This document shows, one piece after another, positions 1 to 8,542 of a stretch of 64,000 nucleotides of DNA; position 1 is the stretch's first letter; each line of letters begins with the position of its first letter. The stretch lies in assembly GCA_963804865.1 (NCBI GenBank), contig CAWDSH010000001.1:62001-126000 (forward strand). Reading direction: 5' to 3'. The notes under the pieces are model-generated. The model did not search any database and was not told where the DNA came from. It saw only the letters and a program-made list of their open reading frames with translations. The stretch is from CAVVEQ01 sp963804865. GTDB taxonomy: Bacteria; Chloroflexota; Anaerolineae; Anaerolineales; Anaerolineaceae. Both the position numbers and the translations under genes were made by a program.

Positions 1-891
1 GCAAATTTATTATCCAGTTTCATCATCATACCTATATCGCTGCTAATTCAGGGCGAGAGTGTGGTGATGTTTTGGGGAAATTTCTCAACATTGTGGTGGG
101 CGGTTTTTGGACTGGTGATGCTTTCAATTTTATTGGTCAGGGTAGGGATTGCCCATTTTCAACGGGAGGAACTTCTGGGACGGGAAATTGATGTTTTGAA
201 TCTCAAGTGGGCCTGGAAAGTATTCAAGAGCCAGTTCATCGGCGAGGCGAAATCATTCAAATCCTGGTACCAGGTTGAGGTCCGTAGGACTCTCCATAAT
301 CTACGTTTGCCGATCCTGATAGCTCTGGTTTTTGTGATCGTCTCATTTTTCTTGGGAGTGGATCAGATTCACTCTTTCAATATCCCACTGAGTGAAACGG
401 GTCTAGCCAATCTTAATGAAAATCTTGATGTCATTTTGAAAGCTTTTCCCGTGGGTGCGCTTTTACCAGTTCTAGGGATTTTTTGGCAAAACTTCAGAGT
501 ACTTTTACTGGCATTGTTACTGGGAGGTATCAGTTTTGGAATTCTCGGTGTCCTTCCGCTCTTTGCTTCGTTAGGTGTGGTAGGTTACCTGATGAGTCTT
601 TTATCGGTGAATGGTATCTCATCTGCGACATATCTGATCGGTTTTATCCTTCCACATGGGATTATTGAAATTCCAGCAGCGGTGATCGCTACGGCTGCTG
701 TCTTGAGAGCAGGAGCGCTTCTGGCTACTCCAGATCCTGCCAACACAATTGGAGAAGTTTGGATTAAGGCTACCGCTGATTGGTTCAAAGTGACATTGGG
801 GGTGGTAGTTCCCATGCTGCTGTTGGCTGCATGTATAGAGGCTTGGTTTACACCTCGCATAGCGATTTGGCTGCTTTCGATCTTGGGATAA
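1..891 (+). CDS. ABC-2 permease C-terminus fused to SpoIIM-family domain (5' partial)
   Basis: The frame is open to the first base of the window, so the gene begins upstream; the GTG at 61 is internal. The first ~70 visible residues are hydrophobic and end in a REELLGREID stretch like the C-terminal end of ABC-2 type permeases. The remaining ~210 residues form a SpoIIM (DUF95) domain with several membrane segments and the family signature PHGIIEIPAA. The protein is an integral membrane protein, probably part of an ABC exporter of unknown substrate. The SpoIIM domain does not imply sporulation, since it is common in non-sporulating bacteria. The MBL hydrolase gene follows after 15 bp. Confidence 0.8.
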   Translation, partial: ANLLSSFIIIPISLLIQGESVVMFWGNFSTLWWAVFGLVMLSILLVRVGIAHFQREELLGREIDVLNLKWAWKVFKSQFIGEAKSFKSWYQVEVRRTLHNLRLPILIALVFVIVSFFLGVDQIHSFNIPLSETGLANLNENLDVILKAFPVGALLPVLGIFWQNFRVLLLALLLGGISFGILGVLPLFASLGVVGYLMSLLSVNGISSATYLIGFILPHGIIEIPAAVIATAAVLRAGALLATPDPANTIGEVWIKATADWFKVTLGVVVPMLLLAACIEAWFTPRIAIWLLSILG

Positions 892-906
892 GAGAGAGGA
901 TCACTG

Positions 907-1662
907 GTGGGTAAAGTCATTGTTCTAGGTGCTGCCGCTGCTGTACCAGATGCTGATTCAGATAATACGCACTTGATTATTCAACAAGGGTCCAGGGTGG
1001 TACTGATTGATGCCGGTAGCAACCCAATTGTGCGCGTCAAGAAAGCTGGATTGGACCTCAATCAAATCACCGATCTGATTCTGACCCATTTCCATCCCGA
1101 TCATGTAAGTGGCGTACCTCTTCTAATGATGGGAATGTGGTTAATGGGGAGAACTCAAGATTTACATGTTTACGGATTACGAGATACGATAAATCGCACC
1201 ACCAAGATGCTGGAATTGTTTGATATTTTGGATTGGCCAAATTTCTTCCAGGTCATTTATCACGCTACCCCTGAAAAAGAAATGCAGGTCTTGATTGACG
1301 TTCCGGATTTGATTGTTAGCGCGTCTCCAGTATGTCACCTGATACCAACCATGGGTTTACGAATGCAGATTGGAACTCAGAAAAAGATCATCGCTTATTC
1401 CTGTGATACTGAGCCCTGCCAGGCTGTGATTGAGCTGAGTAGAGATGCAGATGTCCTATTCCATGAAGCTTCAGGTGAGGGACCTGGCCACACCTCTCCA
1501 GCGCAGGCAGGGGAAACAGCAAATACTGCGCATGTCAAGTCGCTTTATCTTATCCATTACCCCCAGGATCAAAATAAAAAAAAGATGATCGCGGATGCGC
1601 GATCAAAATTCCCAGGAGAAGTCGAGTTGGCTCTTGATTTTCAAACCATAATTTGTGATTAG
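907..1662 (+). CDS. MBL-fold metal-dependent hydrolase (RNase Z-like)
   Basis: This 251-residue protein starts at GTG 907 with a GAGAGG ribosome site just upstream. It carries the metallo-beta-lactamase motif HFHPDH near residue 62, a conserved Asp in YSCDTEPC and a late His in the HEASGEGPGHTSP segment, so the two-metal site looks complete. The last segment resembles RNase Z and related phosphodiesterases, but the long substrate-clamping exosite of true tRNase Z is not evident. It may therefore be a phosphodiesterase of other specificity. It is probably co-transcribed with the upstream permease and ends 1 bp from the convergent HNH gene. Confidence 0.8.
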   Translation: MGKVIVLGAAAAVPDADSDNTHLIIQQGSRVVLIDAGSNPIVRVKKAGLDLNQITDLILTHFHPDHVSGVPLLMMGMWLMGRTQDLHVYGLRDTINRTTKMLELFDILDWPNFFQVIYHATPEKEMQVLIDVPDLIVSASPVCHLIPTMGLRMQIGTQKKIIAYSCDTEPCQAVIELSRDADVLFHEASGEGPGHTSPAQAGETANTAHVKSLYLIHYPQDQNKKKMIADARSKFPGEVELALDFQTIICD

Positions 1663-1663
1663 A

Positions 1664-2164
1664 TCACCAACCACTTAAAAACTGTTCCCAATCTGAATTT
1701 TCATTCAAATGATGCCCAAAGACGTATAAAGCGGACGCGGATGGCTCCTTGGGAATATGCTGCAAATGCATCCCAACCTCTTCTACCTTACGTCCACCCT
1801 TACGATGGTTACAACTTGAACAGGCTGCGACGACATTCCACCAGGAATGAGGTCCACCGATATGTCTTGGGATTACATGATCGATTGTCAAATCAAGTGT
1901 GTGCTTACCGCAATATTGACAGGTGTAATTGTCCCGTCGTAATATTTCGCGCCGGGCAAGCCGGATCGTAGGACGGGGGCGGTAAATCATTTTTTGAAGC
2001 CGGATCACAGAAGGTCTAGGGAATGATGCCTGCGCAGTGCGTATCTCGCCGCGACCATTCAGGACGAGGAATGCTTTTTCGGTGAGCATCAGACCAACCG
2101 CTCGCCGCATATTACAGACATTGACCGGTTCAAAATTTGCATTCAGAACCAAAACAGCTTCCAA
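1664..2164 (-). CDS. HNH endonuclease family protein
   Basis: This 166-residue protein has a C-terminal HNH nuclease domain. Two zinc-binding pairs (C82/C85 and C115/C118) bracket the catalytic D95-H96 and the N110 and H120 positions. The N-terminal 70 residues match the extension of the stand-alone, broadly conserved bacterial HNH proteins of about 165-190 residues, which are not tied to restriction or homing. The start is TTG at 2164, preceded by an AAAGGTG ribosome site. Its physiological role is not known. It is divergent from tyrS with a 291-bp spacer. Confidence 0.85.
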   Translation of the reverse strand: MEAVLVLNANFEPVNVCNMRRAVGLMLTEKAFLVLNGRGEIRTAQASFPRPSVIRLQKMIYRPRPTIRLARREILRRDNYTCQYCGKHTLDLTIDHVIPRHIGGPHSWWNVVAACSSCNHRKGGRKVEEVGMHLQHIPKEPSASALYVFGHHLNENSDWEQFLSGW

Positions 2165-2181
2165 GTTGCACCTTTCAAAGG

Positions 2182-2190
2182 ATTATAGCA
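2182..2190 (-). promoter_or_regulatory. Extended -10 promoter of the HNH gene
   Basis: On the minus strand TATAAT (2187-2182) is preceded by TGC, giving TGCTATAAT. No convincing -35 is visible. It lies 18 bp upstream of the TTG start. Confidence 0.55.
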
Positions 2191-2374
2191 CGAGAAAAAA
2201 CAGGGCTGATTTATCATCCTCTTCTCCCAAGAATCTGAAATTCCTTACAGAAACCCTCCAATTTATTTCAAATGATTACAACTTTCATAACGATATTCAA
2301 TACAAAGAATACCTGCTTAACACATTGCCTATTTCCTTCGGAGTATTATCAATATGGTTCTTTCCATGAAGTAA

Positions 2375-2403
2375 TTGGCAGCCTTGTAGGTGGCTGGTAT
2401 AAT
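2375..2403 (+). promoter_or_regulatory. tyrS promoter
   Basis: TTGGCA (2375-2380), 17 bp, then TATAAT (2398-2403) with an extended TGG just before it. The spacer between HNH and tyrS holds this promoter and nothing resembling a T-box leader. GGAGG at 2446-2450 is the ribosome site. Confidence 0.8.
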
Positions 2404-2455
2404 TTTGGCACTTCGTTTCTGGTGGGCGGGGTACTGAAATATTCTGGAGGATTGT

Positions 2456-3670
2456 ATGAATGTAGATGAGCAGATAGCAATATTAATGCGGGGGACAGAA
2501 TATGGGGATGAAGAGCTCAAGCAAGCCATGGCCAAGGAGCTTAAAGAGCGTTTAATCGAAGTAAATAAGATTGGCCGTCCGTTGCGTGTCTACTGCGGAT
2601 ATGATCCTACCAAAGCGGACCTTCACCTCGGTCATACGATCACTATGCGTAAATTACGTCAGTTCCAGGAATTGGGACACGATGTAATATTTGTTATTGG
2701 CACTTACACATCCCTAATCGGAGATCCGTCGGACAAGGATGTGCTGCGACCTCAACTTCCGCCAGAAGTTGTGGAAGCGAATGCCAAGACCTATGCCGAG
2801 CAGGCATTTCGTATCCTGGATCCGCAGAAGACAACCATCCGTTATAACGGCGAGTGGTTATCGAAATTAACCCTTGCTGATTTAATCCATCTGGCATCGA
2901 ATTTTACCATCCAGCAATTCCTCACCCGCGAGAATTTCAAATTGCGTTGGGAAAGAGGCGATGCCATCTTCCTTCATGAAACTTTCTATTCAATCATGCA
3001 GGGATATGATGCATTCGCATTAAAAACCGACGTCCAGGTGGGAGGCACGGAGCAACTCTTTAATATCGTCACCGCAGCCCGAAAGGTAATGACATACCTG
3101 GGGGAAAAGCCCAATATTGCCATTTCAATGGGTATCCTTCCTGGGACCGATGGTGTCGTAAGAATGAGTAAATCCCTGGGGAATCATATCCCTATAAACA
3201 CAAGCGCTGACGATATGTATGGAAAGGTAATGAGCATACCAGATTTCGCCATGCCAAAATATGCGCAACTTGTAACGCGGTGGACACCTGATGAAATCTC
3301 CAGAATCGAACTTGATTTGAAATCCGGTGACCTTCACCCTCGCGATGCAAAAATGAAATTAGCATTCGAGATCACTAGCTCTTTCTATGGAGATCAAGAG
3401 GCAGGAAAAGCCCAGGAAAATTTTATACGTACATTTCAAAAGCATGATATCCCGGATGAGATTCCTGATTACCACTTCGAAAAAGATCAAACCATTTTGG
3501 ACGTCTTAATATCTGCTCAACTTGTTTCCAGCAAAACTGAAGGTCGGCGGATCATTGAGCAGAATGGTGTAAAACTCGATGGAGAGACCATCCGTGATGG
3601 AAAAATGACAATCCCTCACGCTGGCGTGTTGCAAGTCGGTAAAAGACATTTCCTTAGAATTAAGATTTAA
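2456..3670 (+). CDS. tyrS: Tyrosyl-tRNA synthetase
   Basis: Charges tRNA-Tyr with tyrosine in the cytoplasm. The 404-residue class I synthetase shows the HIGH-type motif HLGH (57-60), the KMSKS-type motif RMSKS (236-240) and a C-terminal S4 RNA-binding domain (about 345-404). The length and motif spacing fit the TyrZ-like subgroup of bacterial TyrRS. ATG 2456 follows a GGAGG site by 5 bp. The gene is monocistronic, bounded by its own promoter and a strong terminator. Confidence 0.95.
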   Translation: MNVDEQIAILMRGTEYGDEELKQAMAKELKERLIEVNKIGRPLRVYCGYDPTKADLHLGHTITMRKLRQFQELGHDVIFVIGTYTSLIGDPSDKDVLRPQLPPEVVEANAKTYAEQAFRILDPQKTTIRYNGEWLSKLTLADLIHLASNFTIQQFLTRENFKLRWERGDAIFLHETFYSIMQGYDAFALKTDVQVGGTEQLFNIVTAARKVMTYLGEKPNIAISMGILPGTDGVVRMSKSLGNHIPINTSADDMYGKVMSIPDFAMPKYAQLVTRWTPDEISRIELDLKSGDLHPRDAKMKLAFEITSSFYGDQEAGKAQENFIRTFQKHDIPDEIPDYHFEKDQTILDVLISAQLVSSKTEGRRIIEQNGVKLDGETIRDGKMTIPHAGVLQVGKRHFLRIKI

Positions 3671-3681
3671 AAAACGAAGAA

Positions 3682-3705
3682 GCTGCCGAAAGGCAGCATT
3701 TTTTT
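3682..3705 (+). terminator. tyrS terminator
   Basis: GCTGCC-GAAA-GGCAGC hairpin (3682-3697) followed by ATTTTTTT. A GNRA tetraloop with a U-run is a textbook intrinsic terminator. Confidence 0.9.
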
Positions 3706-3783
3706 ACCCTAACACCATGGATTCAAAGAACTTGTTTCTTAGTAAATTATCCAATCGTGATAACTAATAATTTTTTTAAGATT

Positions 3784-6399
3784 TCAGGGTTGGAAAATGG
3801 ATTCGAAAATGGAATGCCCAATATCCATGGCTTCTTTTGAGTAATTCCCCTCAAGAACAACAACAAGAGCATAAGGCGTACCCTCCCAATTGCTCGTCGT
3901 TCCCCCGATGAACCAAGACACACGACCTTGATTTGAATAAGAAACCCCGTTCACTTCCCAGATCGGTTCCTCATTAGATGATAATCTCCCTGCTATCTCA
4001 TTAAAATTTTGATATTGTATTTGCCTGGACTCCTGAGAAGGGAGAATAATCCATCCTACTGAGCTATCGACAGCAATGGCAAGCTGTGGTTGGACCATTC
4101 TTCCACCATTGCTCAATGCTGCAGCTGCGAGCGCCACTTGCAATGGCGAAACCATCACGGGGTTATTTCCAAATATTATTTTTGTAGACTCTTCACTGCT
4201 GATTAAAGCATATGGCTGAGCCAATGGTAACGATATTTGTGGCGCAGAGGTAAAACCGAAATCATCAAGTATTTGCTTAAATCCAGTATTAGAGATCGAT
4301 CCTGTCAATTGAATAAGTGCCTGTGGACAACCTGATTTCAGTAATGAATTCCAGTTTTGTGAATCTTGTGGATTTACAGCACAGAACCAGGATTGATCTT
4401 CATAATAGAGTCCAGTCCATGCAGGGGTAGGGGTGGTGAAATCTTGCTGGGAAGCACTTGTCAACAGGAAAGGAATTATCGCTGTTCCTAGCGCATAATT
4501 TACCTGAGTGGCACGATTTATAAGGGGTGCATCAACATCCATCATCCATCCTGCCCACATGTTTTCGACTTGATTCGGATCAATATTTGGATGAGATGCT
4601 AAAACCAGGATCTCTCCTGAAAGCGCATTAATCAGGACTGCTGAACCTTTTTTACCCGAAATTAGTGTATCAGTTGCCTGCTGCATGGGAAGGTCGATGC
4701 TCAAGCGGACATCCAAGCCTTCTGGAGATTGACCGTAAAGTAAATGACTCCACCAGACCTCAAACGCGGGCTTGCCCTTTTCCCCGCGGAGATACCCATC
4801 CATGCTTTGTTCAATCCCGGATTGCCCATAGGTTGCACTGTTGTATCCGGTGGTTGCACTGAGAGGTGGGTAATAGTATTTACGAATGATTTCTCCAGGA
4901 AAACCTTCACTGGAAACGATTGGTTGAGACTGCTGGTCAAGGATGCTTCCACGTTGCGAGTAGCGTTCATTAATCGCCCTCCTAAGATTGTCAGTCCGCA
5001 ATTGGAGAGCTGCACCTCGTACCATTGTCCACCACCCAAGGGATAACGCAATGACCGTCAATCCAACGAGTGCGATTGCTGTTACAAATAAATAAGGTTG
5101 TGGATTCGGCAGGGGAGCGGATTTATCCACGGGATCACCACTGATAATGAGGAGTAAGGCGAACGCGATCATATTTGTAAGTAGAGATGAACCACCATAC
5201 GAAATGAATGGGAGGGTCACACCCGTTAAAGGTAGCAAGCGAAGATTTCCTGCAATAATCAGGATTCCCTGTGCCAAGATATAGGTCGATAAACCTGCTG
5301 CAAGATATCTATGAAATTGGTTAGATGCACTGAAAGCGATGCGCATTCCACAAAATAAAAGCAATGCCATAAGTAACAACAATCCAATCGATCCGGTTAA
5401 TCCAACCTCCTCTGATATGGCAGAAAAAATAAAATCAGAGTGCGCGACCGGAATTAACCTCGGACTGCCCAATCCGGGTCCGCGACCGAAAACCCCACCT
5501 GCCGCCACTGCGATCAATGATTGGACGATTTGGAAGGATCTCCCGCTAGGATCAAGCCATGGATTTATCCATGCATCAACCCGCAGCCTGATTACATCGA
5601 ACAATCGGTATCCAAAAATGCCCGCAGTAAGAATCGCCAGGGCACTGACCAAAACCAATCGCTTTTTCCCGGTTGCAAGATAAATCAGAGCAGTATAGAT
5701 AATTATAAAAAGGGTGCTCGTTCCCATATCCTGCTGGATCAATAATATCGTTAATGCCAAACCAAAAAGGATAAGAGTCGGAACGATCAACTGAAGAAAA
5801 TTATGTTTTATTGGTAGGTTATCAGCCAGATAAGCAGCAAGGAAGATTATGAGCAGTAATTTTAATGGTTCGGATGGTTGGATATAAAAACCAGCAACAT
5901 ATAACCATAACCTTGGTCCGTCTCCTCCAGGGTAAGTGCCAAAAATCAGGGTAAGTGCGGTGAGGAGCATCCCACTCATTAACCACAGATATTTATATCG
6001 ACGTAAGACCTCGAGTATCTTTTGATAACGCATCATCACTAGAATCAAGAGAAATCCAGCCAAGAGCCATAGTGATTGTCGAATCCCATAATTAATTTCC
6101 AGACGGAAGATTGCCAATATTCCCCACCCGGTTAAAAAACTAATGAGGGGAATCAGGAACGGATCGCGATAGGGTAGAATTTTTTGGGATTGCTTATGGA
6201 TAAGGAAGAAACCACCTGACCAACATAAATACCCAATCCAATGCTTCCATTGAAATCCAGCATTCAAATTGTGCATTCTTGCTGCAGGGGAGAAAGTAAG
6301 TACTAATGAATAGAATAATAGAAAAATCCCCGCCAGAAGAAGCAGACGGCCTTGAATTTTATCTCGGGAGTTGAGTTGACTTTGTAGAAATTGGTTCAA
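3784..6399 (-). CDS. FtsW/RodA (SEDS) protein fused to a degenerate penicillin-binding domain
   Basis: This 871-residue protein joins two usually separate partners of septal or lateral wall synthesis. Residues ~15-425 form a SEDS glycosyltransferase with about ten membrane segments, the catalytic-type Asp in QQDMGTS (D224) and the signature AHSDFIFSAISEE (319-331). Residues ~435-871 follow a further membrane helix and resemble a class B PBP transpeptidase, with a PBP-like GNNPVMVSPLQVALA stretch near 744. The SxxK nucleophile position reads YALGTAII (635-642), without Ser or Lys. SxN reads SISN, and KTG reads IGGTT (831-835). The transpeptidase half is therefore probably inactive and may be structural or regulatory. 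Its start overlaps the mtnP stop by 4 bp. Confidence 0.9.
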   Translation of the reverse strand: MNQFLQSQLNSRDKIQGRLLLLAGIFLLFYSLVLTFSPAARMHNLNAGFQWKHWIGYLCWSGGFFLIHKQSQKILPYRDPFLIPLISFLTGWGILAIFRLEINYGIRQSLWLLAGFLLILVMMRYQKILEVLRRYKYLWLMSGMLLTALTLIFGTYPGGDGPRLWLYVAGFYIQPSEPLKLLLIIFLAAYLADNLPIKHNFLQLIVPTLILFGLALTILLIQQDMGTSTLFIIIYTALIYLATGKKRLVLVSALAILTAGIFGYRLFDVIRLRVDAWINPWLDPSGRSFQIVQSLIAVAAGGVFGRGPGLGSPRLIPVAHSDFIFSAISEEVGLTGSIGLLLLMALLLFCGMRIAFSASNQFHRYLAAGLSTYILAQGILIIAGNLRLLPLTGVTLPFISYGGSSLLTNMIAFALLLIISGDPVDKSAPLPNPQPYLFVTAIALVGLTVIALSLGWWTMVRGAALQLRTDNLRRAINERYSQRGSILDQQSQPIVSSEGFPGEIIRKYYYPPLSATTGYNSATYGQSGIEQSMDGYLRGEKGKPAFEVWWSHLLYGQSPEGLDVRLSIDLPMQQATDTLISGKKGSAVLINALSGEILVLASHPNIDPNQVENMWAGWMMDVDAPLINRATQVNYALGTAIIPFLLTSASQQDFTTPTPAWTGLYYEDQSWFCAVNPQDSQNWNSLLKSGCPQALIQLTGSISNTGFKQILDDFGFTSAPQISLPLAQPYALISSEESTKIIFGNNPVMVSPLQVALAAAALSNGGRMVQPQLAIAVDSSVGWIILPSQESRQIQYQNFNEIAGRLSSNEEPIWEVNGVSYSNQGRVSWFIGGTTSNWEGTPYALVVVLEGNYSKEAMDIGHSIFESIFQP

Positions 6400-7265
6400 C
6401 GCGGGAAATATTTATTTACTAGAAGTTCTACTTTTTCCAGGGTTTGCGGTGGGATGCATTCCGGGCTGGTTATTATTGCATTCTCAAGGGCGTTACCACA
6501 TTGACAGTGCGTTTCCTCGGGGAGATTTTCGACAAGCAGACGGATTGCGTTTTGAGCAGTTTCTGTGTTCTTATTGAGTGTTTTTACAACCATATCAACA
6601 TTAACCGACTCTTCCGTCAGATGCCAAACATCATAATCAGTCACATGAGCCATGGTCGAATAACACATTTCAGCTTCTCTGGAAAGGAATGCTTCAGGGC
6701 AGGCAGTCATTCCAATTATCGAGTTGCCCCAGGAGCGGTACATGTTTGATTCTCCCCGTGTAGAGAACCTGGGTCCTTCGATCGTTATCAAGGTTCCCCC
6801 TTGATGGACTGTTGTACCTGTCTGATTTACTGATTTGAATACCAGCTCTGATAATTCACTACAATACGGATCTGCTGTGCTGACATGGACCACTATTCCT
6901 TCATTAAAAAATGTTCGTGCGCGATCTTTCGTAAAATCCACCAATTGATCGGGTATCACAATATCACCAGGAGCGAAATCATCCCGCAGCGAACCGCAGG
7001 CACTGATGCTGACCACTCTTTGAACACCCAATGATTTTAGAGCGTAAATATTTGCCCGGTAATTTACTTCGGTCGGGGAAATAAAATGACCAATACCATG
7101 CCGTGCGAGAAAGGCAACCAATTTTCCTGATATGTGACCTGTCACAATGGGGGAACTGGGCTTTCCAAATGGCGTGTCGATCTCAAGAGTCCTAACATCC
7201 TTTAAGGCTGGAAACTGGTACATACCAGATCCGCCGATGATTCCTAATACGGGTTTCTCTTTCAT
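6396..7265 (-). CDS. mtnP: S-methyl-5'-thioadenosine phosphorylase
   Basis: Phosphorolyses methylthioadenosine, the by-product of polyamine and related synthesis, to adenine and methylthioribose-1-phosphate, the substrate of MtnA (gene at 47761). The 289-residue protein has the family's N-terminal GIIGGSGMY loop, a phosphate-binding RHG segment, a MTACPEAFLSREAE segment and TDYD near 223, as in MTAP-type trimeric phosphorylases. Specificity for MTA rather than methylthioinosine is inferred from this TDYD context and from mtnA in the same window. It has its own extended -10 and is translationally coupled to the FtsW-PBP gene by an ATGA overlap. Confidence 0.9.
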   Translation of the reverse strand: MKEKPVLGIIGGSGMYQFPALKDVRTLEIDTPFGKPSSPIVTGHISGKLVAFLARHGIGHFISPTEVNYRANIYALKSLGVQRVVSISACGSLRDDFAPGDIVIPDQLVDFTKDRARTFFNEGIVVHVSTADPYCSELSELVFKSVNQTGTTVHQGGTLITIEGPRFSTRGESNMYRSWGNSIIGMTACPEAFLSREAEMCYSTMAHVTDYDVWHLTEESVNVDMVVKTLNKNTETAQNAIRLLVENLPEETHCQCGNALENAIITSPECIPPQTLEKVELLVNKYFPR

Positions 7266-7297
7266 GTTTACTCTCCTCTAATTACACTTTGAGAAAG

Positions 7298-7306
7298 ATG
7301 ATAGCA
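7298..7306 (-). promoter_or_regulatory. Extended -10 promoter of mtnP
   Basis: TGCTATCAT on the minus strand lies about 33 bp upstream of the mtnP ATG and differs from the recurrent TGCTATAAT element by one base. No -35 is evident. Confidence 0.45.
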
Positions 7307-7308
7307 TA

Positions 7309-7743
7309 CTATTTTGACCTCGGATGAAATGTGATCTCCATTTCAATCTTTCCAAACTTCAGGACATCATTTTCAGTAATGATGATCGGGGTTGATATTT
7401 TCTCACCGTTGATAAAAGACCCATTCGTTGACTTTAGGTCTTCCATCCACCAATGATCATGGTGAAAGCTGAATCGGGCATGTTTGATGGATATCGAGCT
7501 GTCATCAATATGGACTTCACACGATGGATCGCGTCCCAGTTCAAATTCGCTTAGATACGGCTTTACCGGATGTATCTCCCTGGTTTTTATTGTTTGCAAC
7601 TCGATCATCGACTGGTTGGGAAGCGCAATTTGTGTCGCTTTCTTTTTTAAGTCAGACCATATGGTCCATAAGGCAAAACCCAGGAAAAGAAATAGGCTTG
7701 CGGCCATGATGAAGCGAAAGATCAAAAGGAAAATACCGATCAT
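7309..7743 (-). CDS. Membrane-anchored FHA-domain protein (FhaB-like)
   Basis: This 144-residue protein has one N-terminal membrane helix (about residues 3-27) and a cytoplasmic forkhead-associated domain (about 55-140). The phosphothreonine-binding landmarks are present: LGRDPSCEVHIDD, SxxHARF and the late STNGSFING. FHA domains bind phosphothreonine on partner proteins. Its architecture and place beside a DUF3662-FHA gene match FhaB of Actinobacteria, which sits in the rodA-pbpA locus. Its start overlaps the stop of the upstream FHA gene (ATGA, 7740-7743), so the two are translationally coupled. Confidence 0.85.
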   Translation of the reverse strand: MIGIFLLIFRFIMAASLFLFLGFALWTIWSDLKKKATQIALPNQSMIELQTIKTREIHPVKPYLSEFELGRDPSCEVHIDDSSISIKHARFSFHHDHWWMEDLKSTNGSFINGEKISTPIIITENDVLKFGKIEMEITFHPRSK

Positions 7744-8516
7744 TCTTTTTTCCCCTGATCGTCGGATTCATTTTGCATCTCCTGATCAACCAAAATTCGA
7801 TCAGTGATAATCCCAGAGTCATCTTCTCCAAAAATAAATGGAAAACCCGCCAGTGATACGACATCCCCAGGTTTCAAGGTATGCTGGGTGATTACTTGCC
7901 CGTTGACAAAAGTCCCACCCGTGGAACCCAAATCAAAGATCACAAAAATCCCGTTGGATTGACGGATTTGAGCATGCTTCCGGGATACACGCGGATCATC
8001 AATGACCAGATCATTTTCCGTTTGCCTGCCAATATTAATAACGGCTTGGCTAATGGGAATTGGTGGCTTTCCATCAATTACAAGGAATGCGGTGAGATGA
8101 TCGACTGGTGTCTTTCCAATCTCGGGAGAAATTTGAACAGCTTCCGTGTCACCACGATTTTCCGATTGCCATTGGACTTCAACATAGGTAGTTGAGGATT
8201 CTTTATTGATTTCAATGAGCGGAATGTGGTCGAGTTCAGCTCCGTTTTCCAAGGCAATAGCATGGATTGCTGAAATTATTTTCTCAGGCCAATCTTTTGA
8301 TTTCTTTATTTGCATGGCGATCCGGTTTTGTGTATGGATGATATAGATGTCCGGCGCAATCTTTTTACCTTCTTGATTGATTCGCAAATTATTTATCATG
8401 CTATCCGCCAAGATAAGAGAAATCTCAGGCACGATGCCATTCTTAAAAATATTGAAAACTTTATTCTCAAAAAAGTGTCTGAGCTTTTTTTCGATGTGTT
8501 GAAACGAAGGTGCCAT
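7740..8516 (-). CDS. FhaA-like protein (DUF3662 plus FHA domain)
   Basis: This 258-residue cytoplasmic protein has an N-terminal ~120-residue DUF3662 region typical of FhaA and a C-terminal FHA domain (about 155-230) with NIGRQTENDLVIDD, SRKHAQI and GSTGGTFVNG. In mycobacteria FhaA recognises a phosphorylated pseudokinase domain and helps control lipid II flipping; a similar role here is inference. No Ser/Thr kinase or phosphatase is visible nearby. A minus-strand TATAAT lies 9 nt before the ATG, so the transcript would have almost no leader. Confidence 0.85.
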   Translation of the reverse strand: MAPSFQHIEKKLRHFFENKVFNIFKNGIVPEISLILADSMINNLRINQEGKKIAPDIYIIHTQNRIAMQIKKSKDWPEKIISAIHAIALENGAELDHIPLIEINKESSTTYVEVQWQSENRGDTEAVQISPEIGKTPVDHLTAFLVIDGKPPIPISQAVINIGRQTENDLVIDDPRVSRKHAQIRQSNGIFVIFDLGSTGGTFVNGQVITQHTLKPGDVVSLAGFPFIFGEDDSGIITDRILVDQEMQNESDDQGKKE

Positions 8517-8531
8517 AGCCCTATAATTATA
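8499..8531. promoter_or_regulatory. Overlapping divergent promoters of archease and fhaA-like gene
   Basis: Plus strand: TTGAAA (8499-8504), 17 bp, TATAAT (8522-8527), reading into the archease gene with a leader of about 8 nt. Minus strand: TATAAT (8531-8526) reading into the FHA gene, 9 nt before its ATG, with a poor -35. The whole divergent region is only 26 bp, and the plus -35 lies inside the start of the FHA gene. Confidence 0.7.
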
Positions 8532-8542
8532 ACGAAGATAAT

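Noticed and set aside
585..920. Antisense open frames of 60-155 codons throughout (for example 585-920 minus, 50222-50689 minus, 4744-5046 plus)
   Set aside because: They lie opposite clear coding genes, have no family features or ribosome sites and are shadows of the real frames.
2165..2455. T-box leader before tyrS
   Set aside because: The promoter lies only about 50 bp before the start codon, leaving no room for a T-box, and no AGGGTGG-type motif follows it.
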